A stretch of 64,000 nt of DNA from Episyrphus balteatus (lineage: Eukaryota; Arthropoda; Insecta; Diptera; Syrphidae). Numbering within the stretch: the first letter of the stretch is position 1; each line of letters begins with the position of its first letter. A model generated the notes under the pieces. The model saw nothing but the letters and a program-made list of their open reading frames with translations, was not told the DNA's origin and searched no databases. Below are positions 31,440 through 42,140 of the stretch, in pieces. The DNA lies in contig NC_079134.1 in NCBI RefSeq assembly GCF_945859705.1, positions 63,466,437 to 63,530,436 of the forward strand, read 5' to 3'. The translations under genes and the position numbers were made by a program.

Positions 31440-32215
31440 GTCAAGGGCAATCAGTAATTGACTATTGTGCAATATGTGGAGAGTGATGTAAATCAGTTGA
31501 AGACTTCCAGGTGCACTTGGCTAGTTTTTCAGCTCACTTTCCACTATTTGTCAAAATATGCTTCCACGAGAACATACAGCAGACGAAAGTAGATATTACT
31601 CGAAAACTCAGATGGTTTGAAAATAAAGCTTCTCGGTACAAATCTCTTTTGAATCAGCATTGGATTCTTTTCCCTCTTCAAGATGAGGAAAGCATTACAA
31701 GAGTAATTCACGCATCAGCTGTGTCTACAAGTAGTAGCTATACGCTCAATTTTAAAAATAAATGGTTTGATAAAAACTGTGTTAAACTTCGTAAGCTCTC
31801 GTTCAAGTAATTAAAACTCTTTAGAAGAACTAACTCGGTTGCGTTTAAAAATATGTACCTACACGCAAACAAAGAATTCAAACAATTATGTCACGAGAAA
31901 AAAAGGCTTTTTCTAAAAAATCTTGCAATGAACTTGCAGCACTCCAAAAATTCCAAAGAATTTTGGAATAATGTAAGAGAGTTAGGTGGGCAAAGTAGAA
32001 GTATGAAGATTTCTCTCGAAGCTGAGACTTTAGCTGCTCATTTTAAAACTCTATTGTCAGCGGAGGAGAATCTTCATACTTTTATTTTTGCGCTACAAAA
32101 TGAAGTTGTATCTAAACTAGACTGTCCGATTTCTTGTGAAGAGCTTGATTCAGTTTTAAGGCCCCTGGTTGTGATGGCATTTTGGACTGTAAAAGTAACG
32201 ACAAAATGAGTACCC

Positions 32216-32420
32216 GCATGTATACGTTACTTTTGATACTAGTACCCGCATCAATAATATCATTACTCGTTACTTTCGTATGTTTTGTATTTTTCGTATG
32301 TTTCTGTGTTTCGTATGTTTCGTTACTTTCGCATGCTTCGTATGTTTCGTACATTTCGTATATTTCATGTATTTGATACGTTTCGTATGTTTGGTATTTT
32401 AAGTATGTTTCGTACGTAGC
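32216..32420. repeat. Left subterminal TTTCGTA/CGTTAC repeats of L
   Basis: More than ten scattered copies of TTTCGTA(TG) and several CGTTACTTT; the same motifs recur near the right end at about 34840-34950. hAT transposases bind such subterminal repeats; the role here is inferred. Confidence 0.7.
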
Positions 32421-32637
32421 ACAGTGGCCCGTTTTAACTTTTTTGCTTGCAAAAAAGGTAAAAGGAAAGGAACCAATTCGAGTGAAACAGTGAGGAGAAA
32501 AGTTTTTTTGTTTTTTTATTTTTACGCATTTTATTTATTTTTCTTTATAGAAGAGTACATTTATAATGTATTTTAGTGATATATACAAGTCAAACAGTGG
32601 AAAAAGATAAAAGTAACAAATTAACATATAAAAAACA

Positions 32638-32937
32638 CTAGATTTCTTTAAAACTATCACCTAAGTCCGGGGTAATTTGTAATAAACTCATCATTTCTGG
32701 AGAGTATTGTTCTTTTAGATCTTTTTGGTTTCTCACATGCCTTAAGGTAGAAATAAGTGTATCCGATGAGGTTGCGAGCATGTTAAATAGGTCTTCATTC
32801 TGCCGAATCCTTGAAACTTTGCACGTATTTTGATATCTGTACTTCTTGTAGTCTTTAATTTTGCACACTTGGGCTTCTTCTGACAGTTCTCCAAGTGGAA
32901 ATGATTGATATTCGATGATATTTTGACTATGGACCAA
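32638..32937 (-). pseudogene. Unassigned ORF in element L (99 aa)
   Basis: Minus frame including SQNIIEYQSFPLGELSEEAQ, NTCKVSRIRQNEDLFNML and SSDTLISTLRHV. It reads like a genuine protein C-terminus and reminds me of the C-terminal parts of TE-encoded insect proteins (pattern LGxLSEEAQE...KDYKKYR), but I cannot name the family. It has no ATG context of note and is probably the tail of a lost transposase gene. Upstream coding (higher coordinates, 32938-33010) is not recognisable. Confidence 0.45.
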
Positions 32938-34318
32938 TATTTTGTGAAGAGTAGGCGTGAGTAGTTTTTCAGGATAATTTCAAACAAATTGTTATGCGAT
33001 GTATCCATTTTAAATATTTTTTTTTTCAACTATGCAACTGCTCCTTTAAACTTTAAATGATAATTTCATCAAGTGTTTCATCTGTTTATACCTTAAAAAT
33101 AAATACCAGCACTAAAAAATATTCGAATCCATTTATTACTTATAATTTTATGACATCCCATGAAAACTATCTGTCTATCTTTATATTAAAATATTAGAAA
33201 ATTCTTAAATCCGGTAAAAAGCACTTATCAAATAAAGTACCTGAATTGAATTTAATGATATCTACCCAAAAACAAATGCATAATTAATTAAAAGTTTTAT
33301 ACGAGGTTTAAAAGAAATTAGCTATAAAACCCTTTCAAAAAAATTAGGTAGTAAATATACATAAAATATGTTTTTCCTTTTAAATAAAAAATCATGTTAT
33401 TGAAATCCACCACACACAAAACAAAGAACTCTAATTTTCCAAGATTTTATTTTCACACATGAAAAAAAAAAATGTCGAAAAAATGACTGACCTTATCAAA
33501 TCAAATCGCTCTAGCTCAGTTGGAAACAAAAATAAAAAAAAAACAGATTTTTTTTTCATAATAAAAAATTATTAACTTTGACTTGCTCTATAAGGCACAC
33601 CAATAACCCAAATTGAAAATTTTTTCGAATACTCGAGCTCCCAACATTTGTGAATCCAGTGATCTAAAAAGTTTTTCACTATAGACTAGAGTGGAGCGTT
33701 TTTGGACTTTTCTTTCAGATCACTGCGTGCAACTCATGGTTTATGCCTTGTGTTCTTCTGAACATATTCTGATACTTTTTTTTTATTCGACAATGGAAAA
33801 ATAAAAATCGGGAAGCCTCTGAAGAGTGCTCGTATTTCACGAAAATCGATATTTTATGAGGCGTTAGAACCCATCTGAATCGACTTAATCTTTTTCATTT
33901 CACTACTGCTCATAACTTATGCTGAGTGATCTCTAGAACCAGATCTGATCCCCTATTTTGAGTCGTTAATGGAAAAAACGAAATCGGGAAGGCTCCGAAA
34001 AATGCACATTTTCGCAAAAATTCAGATTTTTTAAATTGTATACAATTTTACAACTTGTTTGTATTTGCTATATTTGTTAGAACCTCATTGAACCTTATAA
34101 GCTATGGAGCACTCAAACTGAGAACTTTTCTGTAATAATGACGTCGTTTATGGGGGATTTAAGAAAATGCTACTTTGACATCCCCTGACCTATTTCAATA
34201 GAATTTTAAATTCTAATACTACCCTTAAAAACTTCGTTAGTAATTTAATTTTTATATAAAACACTAATCTTTGTAACTGCATTTAATTTATGTCGATATC
34301 TTATTTCAATCCTTACAT

Positions 34319-34567
34319 ATTTGACATTTAGGTGTTTCCATAATTCTTGCCCATACTAAAATCTTGCCCATGCTAAATTTTTATTTCGAAGTCAAAATGG
34401 CGTAATAATTATATCGTTTAACGATTTATTTTTATGAATTCAACATTATTAAAAACAAAAGTTTGTGTAAAACAAAAGATTGTATGGTATTTAAGAAAAC
34501 CGTCTGCAGGTAAAGTTAAAAAAAATTAAGCATGGGCAAGAATTATGGAAACACCTAAATGTCAAAT
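34319..34567. mobile_element. Small MITE in L (249 bp)
   Basis: About 36-bp terminal inverted repeats: ATTTGACATTTAGGTGTTTC at the left and its complement at the right. The motif CTTGCCCAT is repeated inside the left end. Target duplication not resolved. Confidence 0.75.
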
Positions 34568-35204
34568 CACATTGGCTGCGGCGCGCGTGGGCATATTTTG
34601 GCCACATTGAGTTAATACCAAAACGTCTCTTTTAATATTTCTGTAAAAATTATCGATAACACAATGATCCTTGGTACTACTGTTTTTATCGACACAAAAG
34701 TAAAATCCAGATATATCTGGAGCATTATATGACTGCGTTAACAATACCGATACGAGATGCGAAATGCGACAAATTGTGTGTATCACTTTGCTTCGTATCT
34801 CATACATCGGATTTAGTATTGAAATTGGAATCGCGTCGTTACTCGTATGTTTCGTATCTAATATGTTTCGTTTGTTTCGTTACTTTCGTTTCGTAACAGT
34901 AAAGTAACGTTTCGTTACTCGTTACTGAAGTGAATACCCGTAACGAATACATACGATTTGCTACAGCTCTAATGGCATTCCAGTCGAATTCTTTAAAAAC
35001 GGAACAGTACAACTGAAAAATTATATTGTGGATTATTTCAACAAGATATATAATAATCCTTGCGTTCCTTCTGGTTTTAACAAATCGCTTATTTTTGCAA
35101 TATTTAAAAAAGGCGATGTTTCCTAAGCAGAAAATTATAGGGGAATATCTATTCTAAATTCTCTCAGAAAGATCTTTGACACAACTTTAACGATTTAACG
35201 ATAT

Positions 35205-35551
35205 TTTTATTGAACAGTAATAATAGCTTCGGCTATTTTAGGCCGAAGCCGAAAGTTCTGTTTATTATATCAAGCATCGTACTAGGTACTGGAAAAAATT
35301 TCAAATTTTGAAATTTTTGAATATCTAAGAAAAGATTGCAATTTTATCTCGGGTAGGTATTCAAAAATTTCAAAACAAATGTGTGCCATCATAGTAGCCG
35401 CGAACAAAATTTCAAATTTTGAATTTTGGAGGAGAATTCTTGACTTTTTTTCAACCTTAGGCTTCGGCCGAACATTTTCTTTCAGCCTAATAATTCTGCT
35501 TAGGATTCGGCTTCGGCTGAAAATCGACCTTCGGTTGGACACTAATTATAT
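35205..35551. repeat. CGGCTTCGGC-rich MITE-like fragment
   Basis: It has GGCCGAAGCCGAAAG at the left and CGGCTTCGGCTGAAAATCG...GGTTGGACACTA at the right, the style of AGTGTCC-ended hAT MITEs. Arms are only partly symmetrical and the left end is unclear. Confidence 0.45.
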
Positions 35552-36003
35552 GTATATACAATTTGCTTAAAACTAGTTATCTAAAAATTTACATTGATTA
35601 TATTAGTACTACGTTGGCACAAAAGGGGCCTAACGTTTTTACATTGTTTTGTTTTTTTTTTTTTAAGCTACATTAACAGTTAATTGTAATTGTGTTTGTT
35701 TTAAATATTAATTCTGCTGGCAGCTTCTTAACTCAGGTTGTTCAGGTCCGGTTGTCATTGTGAAGGTTGGATTAGAGAGGGGGTGAGGCTTTCAGCCACG
35801 ATAGTGAGCTGATCCAGGATCAGCGTAGAAGGAGATGTTCTCTTCGTCGTTGGTTGATGTCAAATCCTAATCCAAAAGTTCCTTAGCTTCTAGGTACCGC
35901 TGGTTAGGCTGTCTTGGCTGGTTTATGACTCTTCCTATTATTGGGATTGGGATCCTTAAGATCTTCCTCTCCAGGATTGCTAACTTGTTTAGGTGGGATT
36001 TTG

Positions 36004-38075
36004 TCACCGTGAACCAGATAGAAAACAGTAGGTGATGATAGGCCTAATGAGCTGCTTGTACAGGAGAAGCTTTGTCTTTTGGCTAAGTCCGTTTCTTTTC
36101 CGCATAAGTGGATGAATGCGATGAAAGACGAAGTTGCCTTTTTTCAAAACGGCTGCTGCTTGAGGGTTGAATCGGTTCTTCTCATCGAATTGTATTCCCA
36201 GATATTTGACGTTATTTTTTGCTGAAATTTGTGTTCCATCGGGACGGCTTATCTTGATGTTCCTGCAGTTCCTGGCTGAGCGTTTTCTAGGATTTCCTGA
36301 TGTGGCTGGTCGTCTAAAGTATATCAGTTCAGATTTGACTGTGTTGATTTTGAAGCCCCAGCGCTTATAAAACTCGTAAGGTCGTCTTATGTGGGCTTCC
36401 ACTTTCCTTTCGTCTGCAAACAGGAGATTCTGGGCTAATTCTGGGTGTGGCTGATCGGATGTGTAAATATTGAAGAGGAATGGTCCTAGCTTCAATCCTT
36501 GGGCAAATCCGGCATTAATTGAATCATTTATTTGCAAAACATGATAAGTCCACTTTTTTTCAAAATTCGTTTTTTTGACTAAATTTGTACTCCAGGGATA
36601 ACCACGTCTGTCTATAAAATATGAAGTATCTACTCCATCTATATCCGATTTTACAGCTTCGCGAAATATTTTTTTAGTATCAAAAACAGAATAAGTCCCG
36701 GACTTATCATCATTTGAAAATAAACAACAGCTTCTTTTTGTGTAAATGGTATATTAGATTAATGGCTGAAAATCTTAAGTTTAAAGCTACTTTAAAGTTA
36801 AATAAGCAGTCCGGACATTGTATTTTATTCTCAAATACAATTGTTTGATAGACTGGGGCTAAAAGCAAAATTGCATATCCATTTAAAAACTAATTTCACA
36901 TCCGTTTATTATCAAAGTATGATAAGTCCAAAAGAGTTTTTATTTTTTATCTTTTGAGCTATCGCTCCAAAAATTAAAAACGAAACGGTATTTTGTAGCT
37001 AGGCAAGAGTTCTACAGAATATATTTTTTATAAATTTTTCTACGCATATCAAAAGAAAATATAACGTTTTTTTCTTCTCCTGAAAAATTTAAAATCATGG
37101 ACTTATCATGTTTTGCAAATAAATGATTCAATTGTCCTCATTGTTGATTGGCTGTTTCCTAATTGTACAAAGAACGATCTGGAATGAAGAAAGCTGTAAA
37201 TAATCTTGATTAGTGAAATTGGAAATCTTAGCTGGAAGAGTTTGTGAATAAGTCCTTGTATCCAGACACTGTCAAATGCTTTTTCTATGTCGAGAAAACA
37301 TCCGACAGTGACTTGGTTTTCGTTTAGGGAGGCGACAACATCGTGTTGGAGTTTTAGGAGTGGATGGAGTGTAGAGTGTTTTTCCCGGAATCCGAACTGC
37401 ATACCAGGCACTATGCAGTTGTCGCTGCAAAATGATTTCAGGCGCCTAAGTATAAGCTCCTCGAGTATCTTGCTCATATTGCTTATAAGTGAAATGGGCC
37501 TATATCCAGAGATGTCCTTGTTGTTTTCCTTCTCTGGTATGGCCACGACTTTAGCTTTTTCCATTTGCTGGGAAAGTAGCAATTGACAACCCAGTTGTTT
37601 AAGATAATTGCCAAGAAAATTATCGCTGAATGAGGTACCCTTTAAGAAAAAAATTAGAGATGTTATCTGGTCCTGTTGACTTCTTTTGATGGCTCCTTTG
37701 TAGAATTTCCTTTATTTCATCTGGGTTGGTAAGCTCGGAGTTGTCTGTGGGTTCGCTGGCAAGATTGTTGTCGCTGAATTGCCTGCTCTCAGTGATTTTT
37801 TGGGCGCGTTGCACTGAAGTGTTGACTTCTACTAAAAACTCAGAGTCCAGAGGCGGGTTCGGTTTGAATTGATTTTCAAAGCAGTCGGCAAACGCTTTTG
37901 CTTTATCTTCGCTATTTGTAACTTCGCTACTAGGTGTTGTGATGATGACTGGCATAGAAGGCTTCTTTCGGATAACACTGTTGATCTTCTTGAAAGTATC
38001 CGGACCTGGCTTGATTGCTTGGAGTCTCTTCTGGAGCTGGATATCGTTGAAGTGCTGTACTGAGTTCCTAAACAT
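36004..38075 (-). pseudogene. Jockey-like ORF2 fragment: RT
   Basis: Reading on the minus strand: KPGPDTFKKINSVIRKKP and STGPDNISNFFLKG (37620-38075), then KVVAIPEKENNKD, GYRPISLISNMSKILEELI, GMQFGFREKHST, CFLDIEKAFDSVW (motif A) and SLIKIIYSFLHSR (37130-37582). After the 36521-37129 insertion come NAGFAQGLKLGPFLFNIYTSD (motif B) and LLFADERKVEA, where the FADD-type motif reads FADE, so the second catalytic Asp is changed. NVKYLGIQFDEK follows, then a stop near 36004. Frame changes at about 37600 separate the pieces. Clade assigned by motif as Jockey-type. Confidence 0.8.
36521..37129. mobile_element. 609-bp inverted-repeat element in Jockey RT
   Basis: Perfect inverted repeats of about 31 bp: GAATCATTTATTTGCAAAAC... 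at the left and the complement at the right, containing CATGATAAGTCCA, which also recurs inside. AATT lies at both outer edges (36517-36520, 37130-37133), a possible 4-bp duplication; because AATT is palindromic the boundary could shift. It splits RT between two in-frame pieces. Confidence 0.85.
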
Positions 38076-38380
38076 AGTGTTTACACAGTTGAGTTCGCTG
38101 AGTATAGTTTGGTTTTTTTCAATTTTTCAATTTTGTTTTTATTGAACTTATTATTTACAATTGACTTAAAATTAACTTATGTCTAAGATTCATTGATAGA
38201 TACAAAATTTTGTTGGCACAGAGGGGGCCTAACCTTATACAATGACTAAGTTATAAAATATAAATAAATATTATACACGGATAAACTTAATTTAAAGTCT
38301 GCTGACTAGGTTGTCCTCGGGGTGTTCAGACCCGGATGTCCAGTTGTGGGGTTGGTTGAGTTGGGTTGGTTTGGTTGGCG

Positions 38381-38716
38381 TTAGCCACGGTAGTAAGCCG
38401 ACTGGGTGTCGGCGTAAAAGTTAACTTCTTCGTTATCCATTGAAATTATGTTCTCAGCCAGTATATCCAAAGCGCAAAGGTACCTAGGTTCCGGATGTCG
38501 TTGTTGGGCTGTCATTCTTCTCATCAGTTGATTGGGATGGTTGGCGATATTTCCTACCAGTATTTTCAACGATTGCAGTAGATACTTGTCCAGTGGTATG
38601 ATTTTTGCTTCCTCGTAGAGTCGCTTGTTGCTATAGTATTTCTGCCGCTGTCGGTCAAAGATGAGTCCAGTGCAAATCCTCAGTATTTTTCTCTCGAACA
38701 TTTGTAGTTCCTTCAT
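38381..38716 (-). pseudogene. Jockey-like ORF2 C-terminus
   Basis: 111 codons starting KELQMFERKILRICTGLIFD and including NKRLYEEAKIIPLDKYLLQS and a short MTAQQRHPEPRYLC tail. This is the post-RT region that follows the catalytic core in Jockey-type ORF2. It joins directly to the endonuclease part at about 38716-38750, so the whole RT has been deleted in this copy. Confidence 0.75.
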
Positions 38717-39605
38717 GGCTGTCTTGGAGATGGTAGTATAGTTTGGTATTTGCTGTTGTTGGTATTTAACTCCCTCTGGTTAATCCTTTGGAGCAGTTTC
38801 CTTAGCCGTTGTCTATGGTGGTAGATGTTCTGGATATATATGGGCAGATGTTGGTATTTATCTTTGGAAGTCCTTCGCTGTTCCTGATTTTCTAGGGCAG
38901 TACTGACAGCATTCTCCAAGTCGTCAATTGCAGCATCGATCTGATTGTTTTGAAGATTGCTATTCTCTGCAGGTAGAATGATTGCTCTGTCGATGTCTCT
39001 CTGAAGCCTTGGAACATCCAGCTTAGAATAGTTGATGAATCCTTCTTCTGGCTGGTTTGCGGTGAGGATCTGGTGTTGTAGATTTATTGAGAGGATGACT
39101 GCTTCGTGGTCTGAGTCACTAGTGAGTGTTGTGCAGATATAGTTTCTCCATTCTGTAAGAATGAATACTAGGTTTGAAGTTGCAAGAAAGAAGTCAAGCG
39201 TTGATGGTGTTCTCGGGAATGTGGGCTTAGGTTGAGAGATGATGACTAGGGAATGCTGTTCACTGTTATCGTCCAGCCGGTTGGCAATAGTATTTCCATA
39301 ATTGTTGTTTTCGGTATCCTTCCATCGCTGATGTCTTGCATTGAAGTCGCCACCGATGAGTCCATATGTACTTCTGCTGAAAGTTTGGTTAAGGATTTGA
39401 AGATCGTGTCTTATTTCATTCAACCTTGCTGTGCATTTGTTGTAGATGCTGATAACGGTTAAAGGTTCGTCCATTTCGAGCTGGATTGTGATGGCGGTGG
39501 CTTCGAAGCATTTTAGGCCGGGAATTGTAACTTTTCGGGCACAGTAGGCAAATTTATTGTGAAGGTACAGAGCAGTTCCTCTCTTTCTTCTTTCTTTTTC
39601 AGGAA
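38713..39605 (-). pseudogene. Jockey-like ORF2 endonuclease fragment
   Basis: Apurinic-type endonuclease: RGTALYLHNKFAYC (read from about 39590), LTVISIYNKC, LIGGDFNARHQRW (catalytic D/N) and TLDFFLATSN followed by SDHEAVILSI (final D-H). The ORF from the first ATG is 39474-38713, with in-frame coding upstream to about 39600. The EN N-terminal about 70-100 residues are missing, where ORF2 should begin after ORF1 (39665). The C-terminal part (RRTSKDKYQHLP) leads to the RT, which is deleted. Confidence 0.8.
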
Positions 39606-39664
39606 AAGGTTGAATGATGTTCTTTTTTCTAGGCTATATAAGATGCGCAGTTTTTGTAGGCGCA

Positions 39665-40917
39665 TTAAGCGCTGCATAAGTCAAAGATAAAGGTGGCCAG
39701 GGCCACGTACTTCTGTTTTTCGCTTAGATAGTTGTAATTTTGGGGCACGGCGCTACGGGCTTTATTCATAACCGTAATTAGATCGGATCCAAACAGACGT
39801 TTAACCTCCTTCGTTAAGTTTTGTCCTGAGTAGTTTGCTCCATTAGAAGGTGATGGTGTTGCTACTGATGTCTTGTTTGGGTTCCTCACTGCTGGCTGAA
39901 TCTGGGAAGTAGGTTTCATAAATGGATTTATTGTTGATTGTGGAACTGGGTTTTTTCTTGAAATAGCTGCAAAACTGATGGCTGGTTTGGTAAAGGTGCA
40001 AGCTGACTTCGTGACGAACTCTTGTTGGGCTTTCTTTTGGGTCAGAGCTTGTTTTTTCTCTTCTTGTTTCTTCTTAAGTGTGGGACATCCTCTGTAATTG
40101 GCTGGGTGTCCCTCGGTTTTTCAGTTGGCGCACCAAAAATCATGGGTAGAGTTGTCCTTGCGTGGGCATTCTCCTGGCAGATGGCTATCCTTGCACTTAA
40201 CGCAGACGTAATTCATTCCGCAGTTCACTGCTACATGCCCAAAGCGCTGGCAGTTCCTACACTGGACTATGTCGTTGGCCTTGAAGCGCTTCCATTAAAC
40301 TTTATGGTTCATGATACTTGTCTTTGAGTAAACTTCTGCAACATCGCACGTCTTGCTAAGTTCTACAACAAACCTCTTGAATTCTTTGTTGGAGGTCTTT
40401 CTTGACCTTTAGGAAGAAATTTTAATGATGGGCAGTCCTTCGATTTTAAGTTCCTCTTCAACTTCTATGGCACTGATGGTGAAGTGGATACCTTTCAGCA
40501 GCATCAAAGTTTTCCTGTCTTCTTTTGGGGTAAACGATAGGTTTTGGATTTTCATCACCTTCAAATAGTTCTTTATCTCATCGTGGTCTTTCCTTGTTGT
40601 TGTACTGATTATGGTTTTTTCGTGTTAAGGTTCTTCAGAGTAAAACCAAGCAGTTTTCCTTTAGCAGTTTTCCTTTTCCTACGTATTTCAGCAATGTTCC
40701 CAGAGAAAACTATGGTTGGTGGCATGGCACTCTTTTTTGTTGTATGGCTTGGAACTGCTACGGGCTTTACTTGAATCGGCACAGTTGATGATGTGGTCGC
40801 CTCCTTCGTTGTGGTTATTGGTGCCTCAGTGGGTTGAACACTTTGGTCGAGAACTTCAACAGAGGTGTCATTTTTCTTCTTTTTAGGGTCCTTCTTCTCT
40901 GGTGTTTTCCTCTTCAC
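39665..40917 (-). pseudogene. Jockey-like ORF1 (Gag-like, CCHC knuckles), frame-broken
   Basis: The N-terminal part 40609-40917 (KRKTPEKKDPKKKKND, basic; ends GKLLGFTLKNLNTKKP) is followed, in other frames, by a region equivalent to the pre-knuckle domain. At about 40070-40270 there are three cysteine motifs: CRNCQRFGHVAVNC, CVKCKDSHLPGEC and a degenerate third (CANWKTEGHPANYRGC). The C-terminal part (39665-39919) ends DLCSA. This layout is that of Jockey ORF1 nucleocapsid-like proteins. At least two frameshifts, so not functional. Confidence 0.75.
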
Positions 40918-41532
40918 AAAAATATACTTTTCTGAAGGTTCGGTGTGCTGAACTCGAATCCGATATCAGAAACAACTAATCAGCTCCCGTTTTTGAGATA
41001 TTACGCTTTGAAAATGCAAAAAACGTTTTTTTGAGTTCTTCAGACATTATTCTTTTGTATAAGGAAAATTGTTTCGAGCATATTTAGTAACGATTTCTAT
41101 AAGAACTGTTTTCCATCTTTCGACACCTTTTTAAATCTTTTCAATATCGTTTGTATTGCCTGAGACATCTTTAAATGAAGTAAGTGGGTTTGGCTTCATA
41201 TATCAATAAGGAGATAATGACGTTTTAAAATTTATAAAATATGCCAAACAACTGAGGATATCTCTGGCAGTAAAAAAGATATCGGAAATATTTAAACAGA
41301 TTTAAAAAGGCGGAAAATAGTTCTTATAAAAACTGTTACTAAATATGCTCAAACAATTTTTCTAATATAATAGAATAAGGCCCGAATTACTGCATTTTCT
41401 AACGGTAATATTTCAAAAACGGGAGCTGATTAATTTTTTCTGACTTCGGATTCGAGTTCAGCACATCGAAAACCTTCAGAAAAGTATATTTTTGTTTCGG
41501 CAACAAAAAAAGTTTAATTTTGTTAACCAGTG
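40918..41532. mobile_element. Fold-back element H2 (CACTGG family), left end lost
   Basis: It matches H1 (29997-30630) from CAAAAATATACTTTTCTGAAGG through the inverted arm to the intact right end TGTTAACCAGTG at 41532. The outer about 30 bp of the left end are absent where Jockey copy 2 begins. The right flank TTA would be half of a 3-bp duplication. Confidence 0.8.
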
Positions 41533-42140
41533 TTATCAACGAATACTAAATCCAATATACGGTTTAATAAGTTTGGTATATTATTATGTTGCAATAAGTT
41601 AAACTGACTGTAAAAATCGATTATAAAACTTTCAATCAATTCAATTTACATCAAAAGGAATTAAACATTTTTCATCAGCATCAAATTTCTTATTTACATT
41701 TCCAATATTGTAATCTCCTAGACATATAAAATGATCACTAGAATTCATGGATGATAACAAAGAACGCAGTTTCCAAATGTAAGTTATATAAATCTAAGAG
41801 CTTCCAGGTGGGATGTAGCTTGCAGAGATATATAAGTTTATATTTTTTTTTAATGTTTACTTTAACAATTATTATTTGATCAATATCATAAAAATTTGCA
41901 AAATTTTGATTCGATAACAACTCGATTTGATTAGATATAAAACTAGCCCGAACGGCAATAATAATCCCACCACCCCGATTACAACCAGTTTTAAATGAAC
42001 AACGGTCTTTTCGATAAATGGCATATTGATTACAATCGAAAAATTCTGTTGTGAGGTGACTATCATTAAGCCAGGTTTCAACTAATACTATTATTTGATA
42101 ATCATGAGAAGCAAAATACAAATACAAATCGTTTAATTTA
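41533..42140 (-). pseudogene. CR1-like endonuclease fragment (split by element E)
   Basis: The minus strand, entering from 43773-43835 (VYYKNAGGVRT) and continuing after element E at 42140, reads KLNDLYLYFASHDYQIIVLVETWLND, GGGIIIAVR, then after frame changes FICLGDYNIGN and ILDLVFVDN. This is the N-terminal two thirds of an AP-like endonuclease of the CR1 type. It stops at H2. The active-site E of ETWLN is kept, but stop codons and frame shifts show decay. Confidence 0.75.

Larger units (their letters stand above)
32182..34971. mobile_element. hAT-like element L (2.8 kb), TSD ATGGCATT
   Basis: Imperfect terminal inverted repeats TTGGACTGTAAAAG... and the complement of ...CAAATCGTAGC-type end (TAGAGCTGTAGC read inward). 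Flanked by ATGGCATT (32174-32181, 34972-34979), inside RT codons of the CR1-like fragment. Both subterminal regions are rich in TTTCGTA and CGTTACT repeats. One minus ORF of 99 codons (32638-32937) and a small MITE (34319-34567) lie inside. No hAT transposase catalytic region was seen, so it is non-autonomous. Confidence 0.8.
31440..35190 (+). pseudogene. CR1-like non-LTR fragment (end of endonuclease to start of RT), split by hAT element L
   Basis: Plus-strand remnants: WFDKNCVKLRKLSFK (about 31758-31805, between EN and RT), YLHANKEFKQLCHEKK, NSKEFWNNVRELGG, and the RT entry region, which breaks off after GDGI-type codons at 32181. It resumes at 34972 with GIPVEFFKNG, LIFAIFKKGDVS, a stop, then ENYRGISILNSLRKIFD. 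The two halves share the 8-bp duplication ATGGCATT around L. Frameshift near 31805, so dead. Both ends are truncated. Clade by motif only (CR1-like). Confidence 0.75.
35590..38112 (-). mobile_element. Jockey-like non-LTR element, copy 1 (5'-truncated)
   Basis: Minus-strand order: linker/RT start (37620-38075), RT (37130-37582), RT end (36004-36520), 3' UTR-like sequence to about 35590 with GGCACAAAAGGGGCCTAACG and an A tail (T run at 35649-35664). It shares its 3' UTR style with copy 2 (GGCACAGAGGGGGCCTAACC at about 38217). Interrupted by the 609-bp element at 36521-37129. Confidence 0.75.
38120..40917 (-). mobile_element. Jockey-like non-LTR element, copy 2 (RT deleted)
   Basis: Minus-strand order: ORF1 (39665-40917), endonuclease (38713-39605), ORF2 C-terminus (38381-38716), 3' UTR and A-rich tail (to about 38120). 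The reverse transcriptase is missing between EN and the C-terminus. The 5' end abuts fold-back H2, whose outer end is lost. Copy 1 lies immediately downstream in the same orientation. Confidence 0.75.

Noticed and set aside
34319..34567. Mariner-type TA duplication for the small MITE in L
   Set aside because: Flanks do not give a consistent TA or longer direct repeat at the ends of the inverted repeats.
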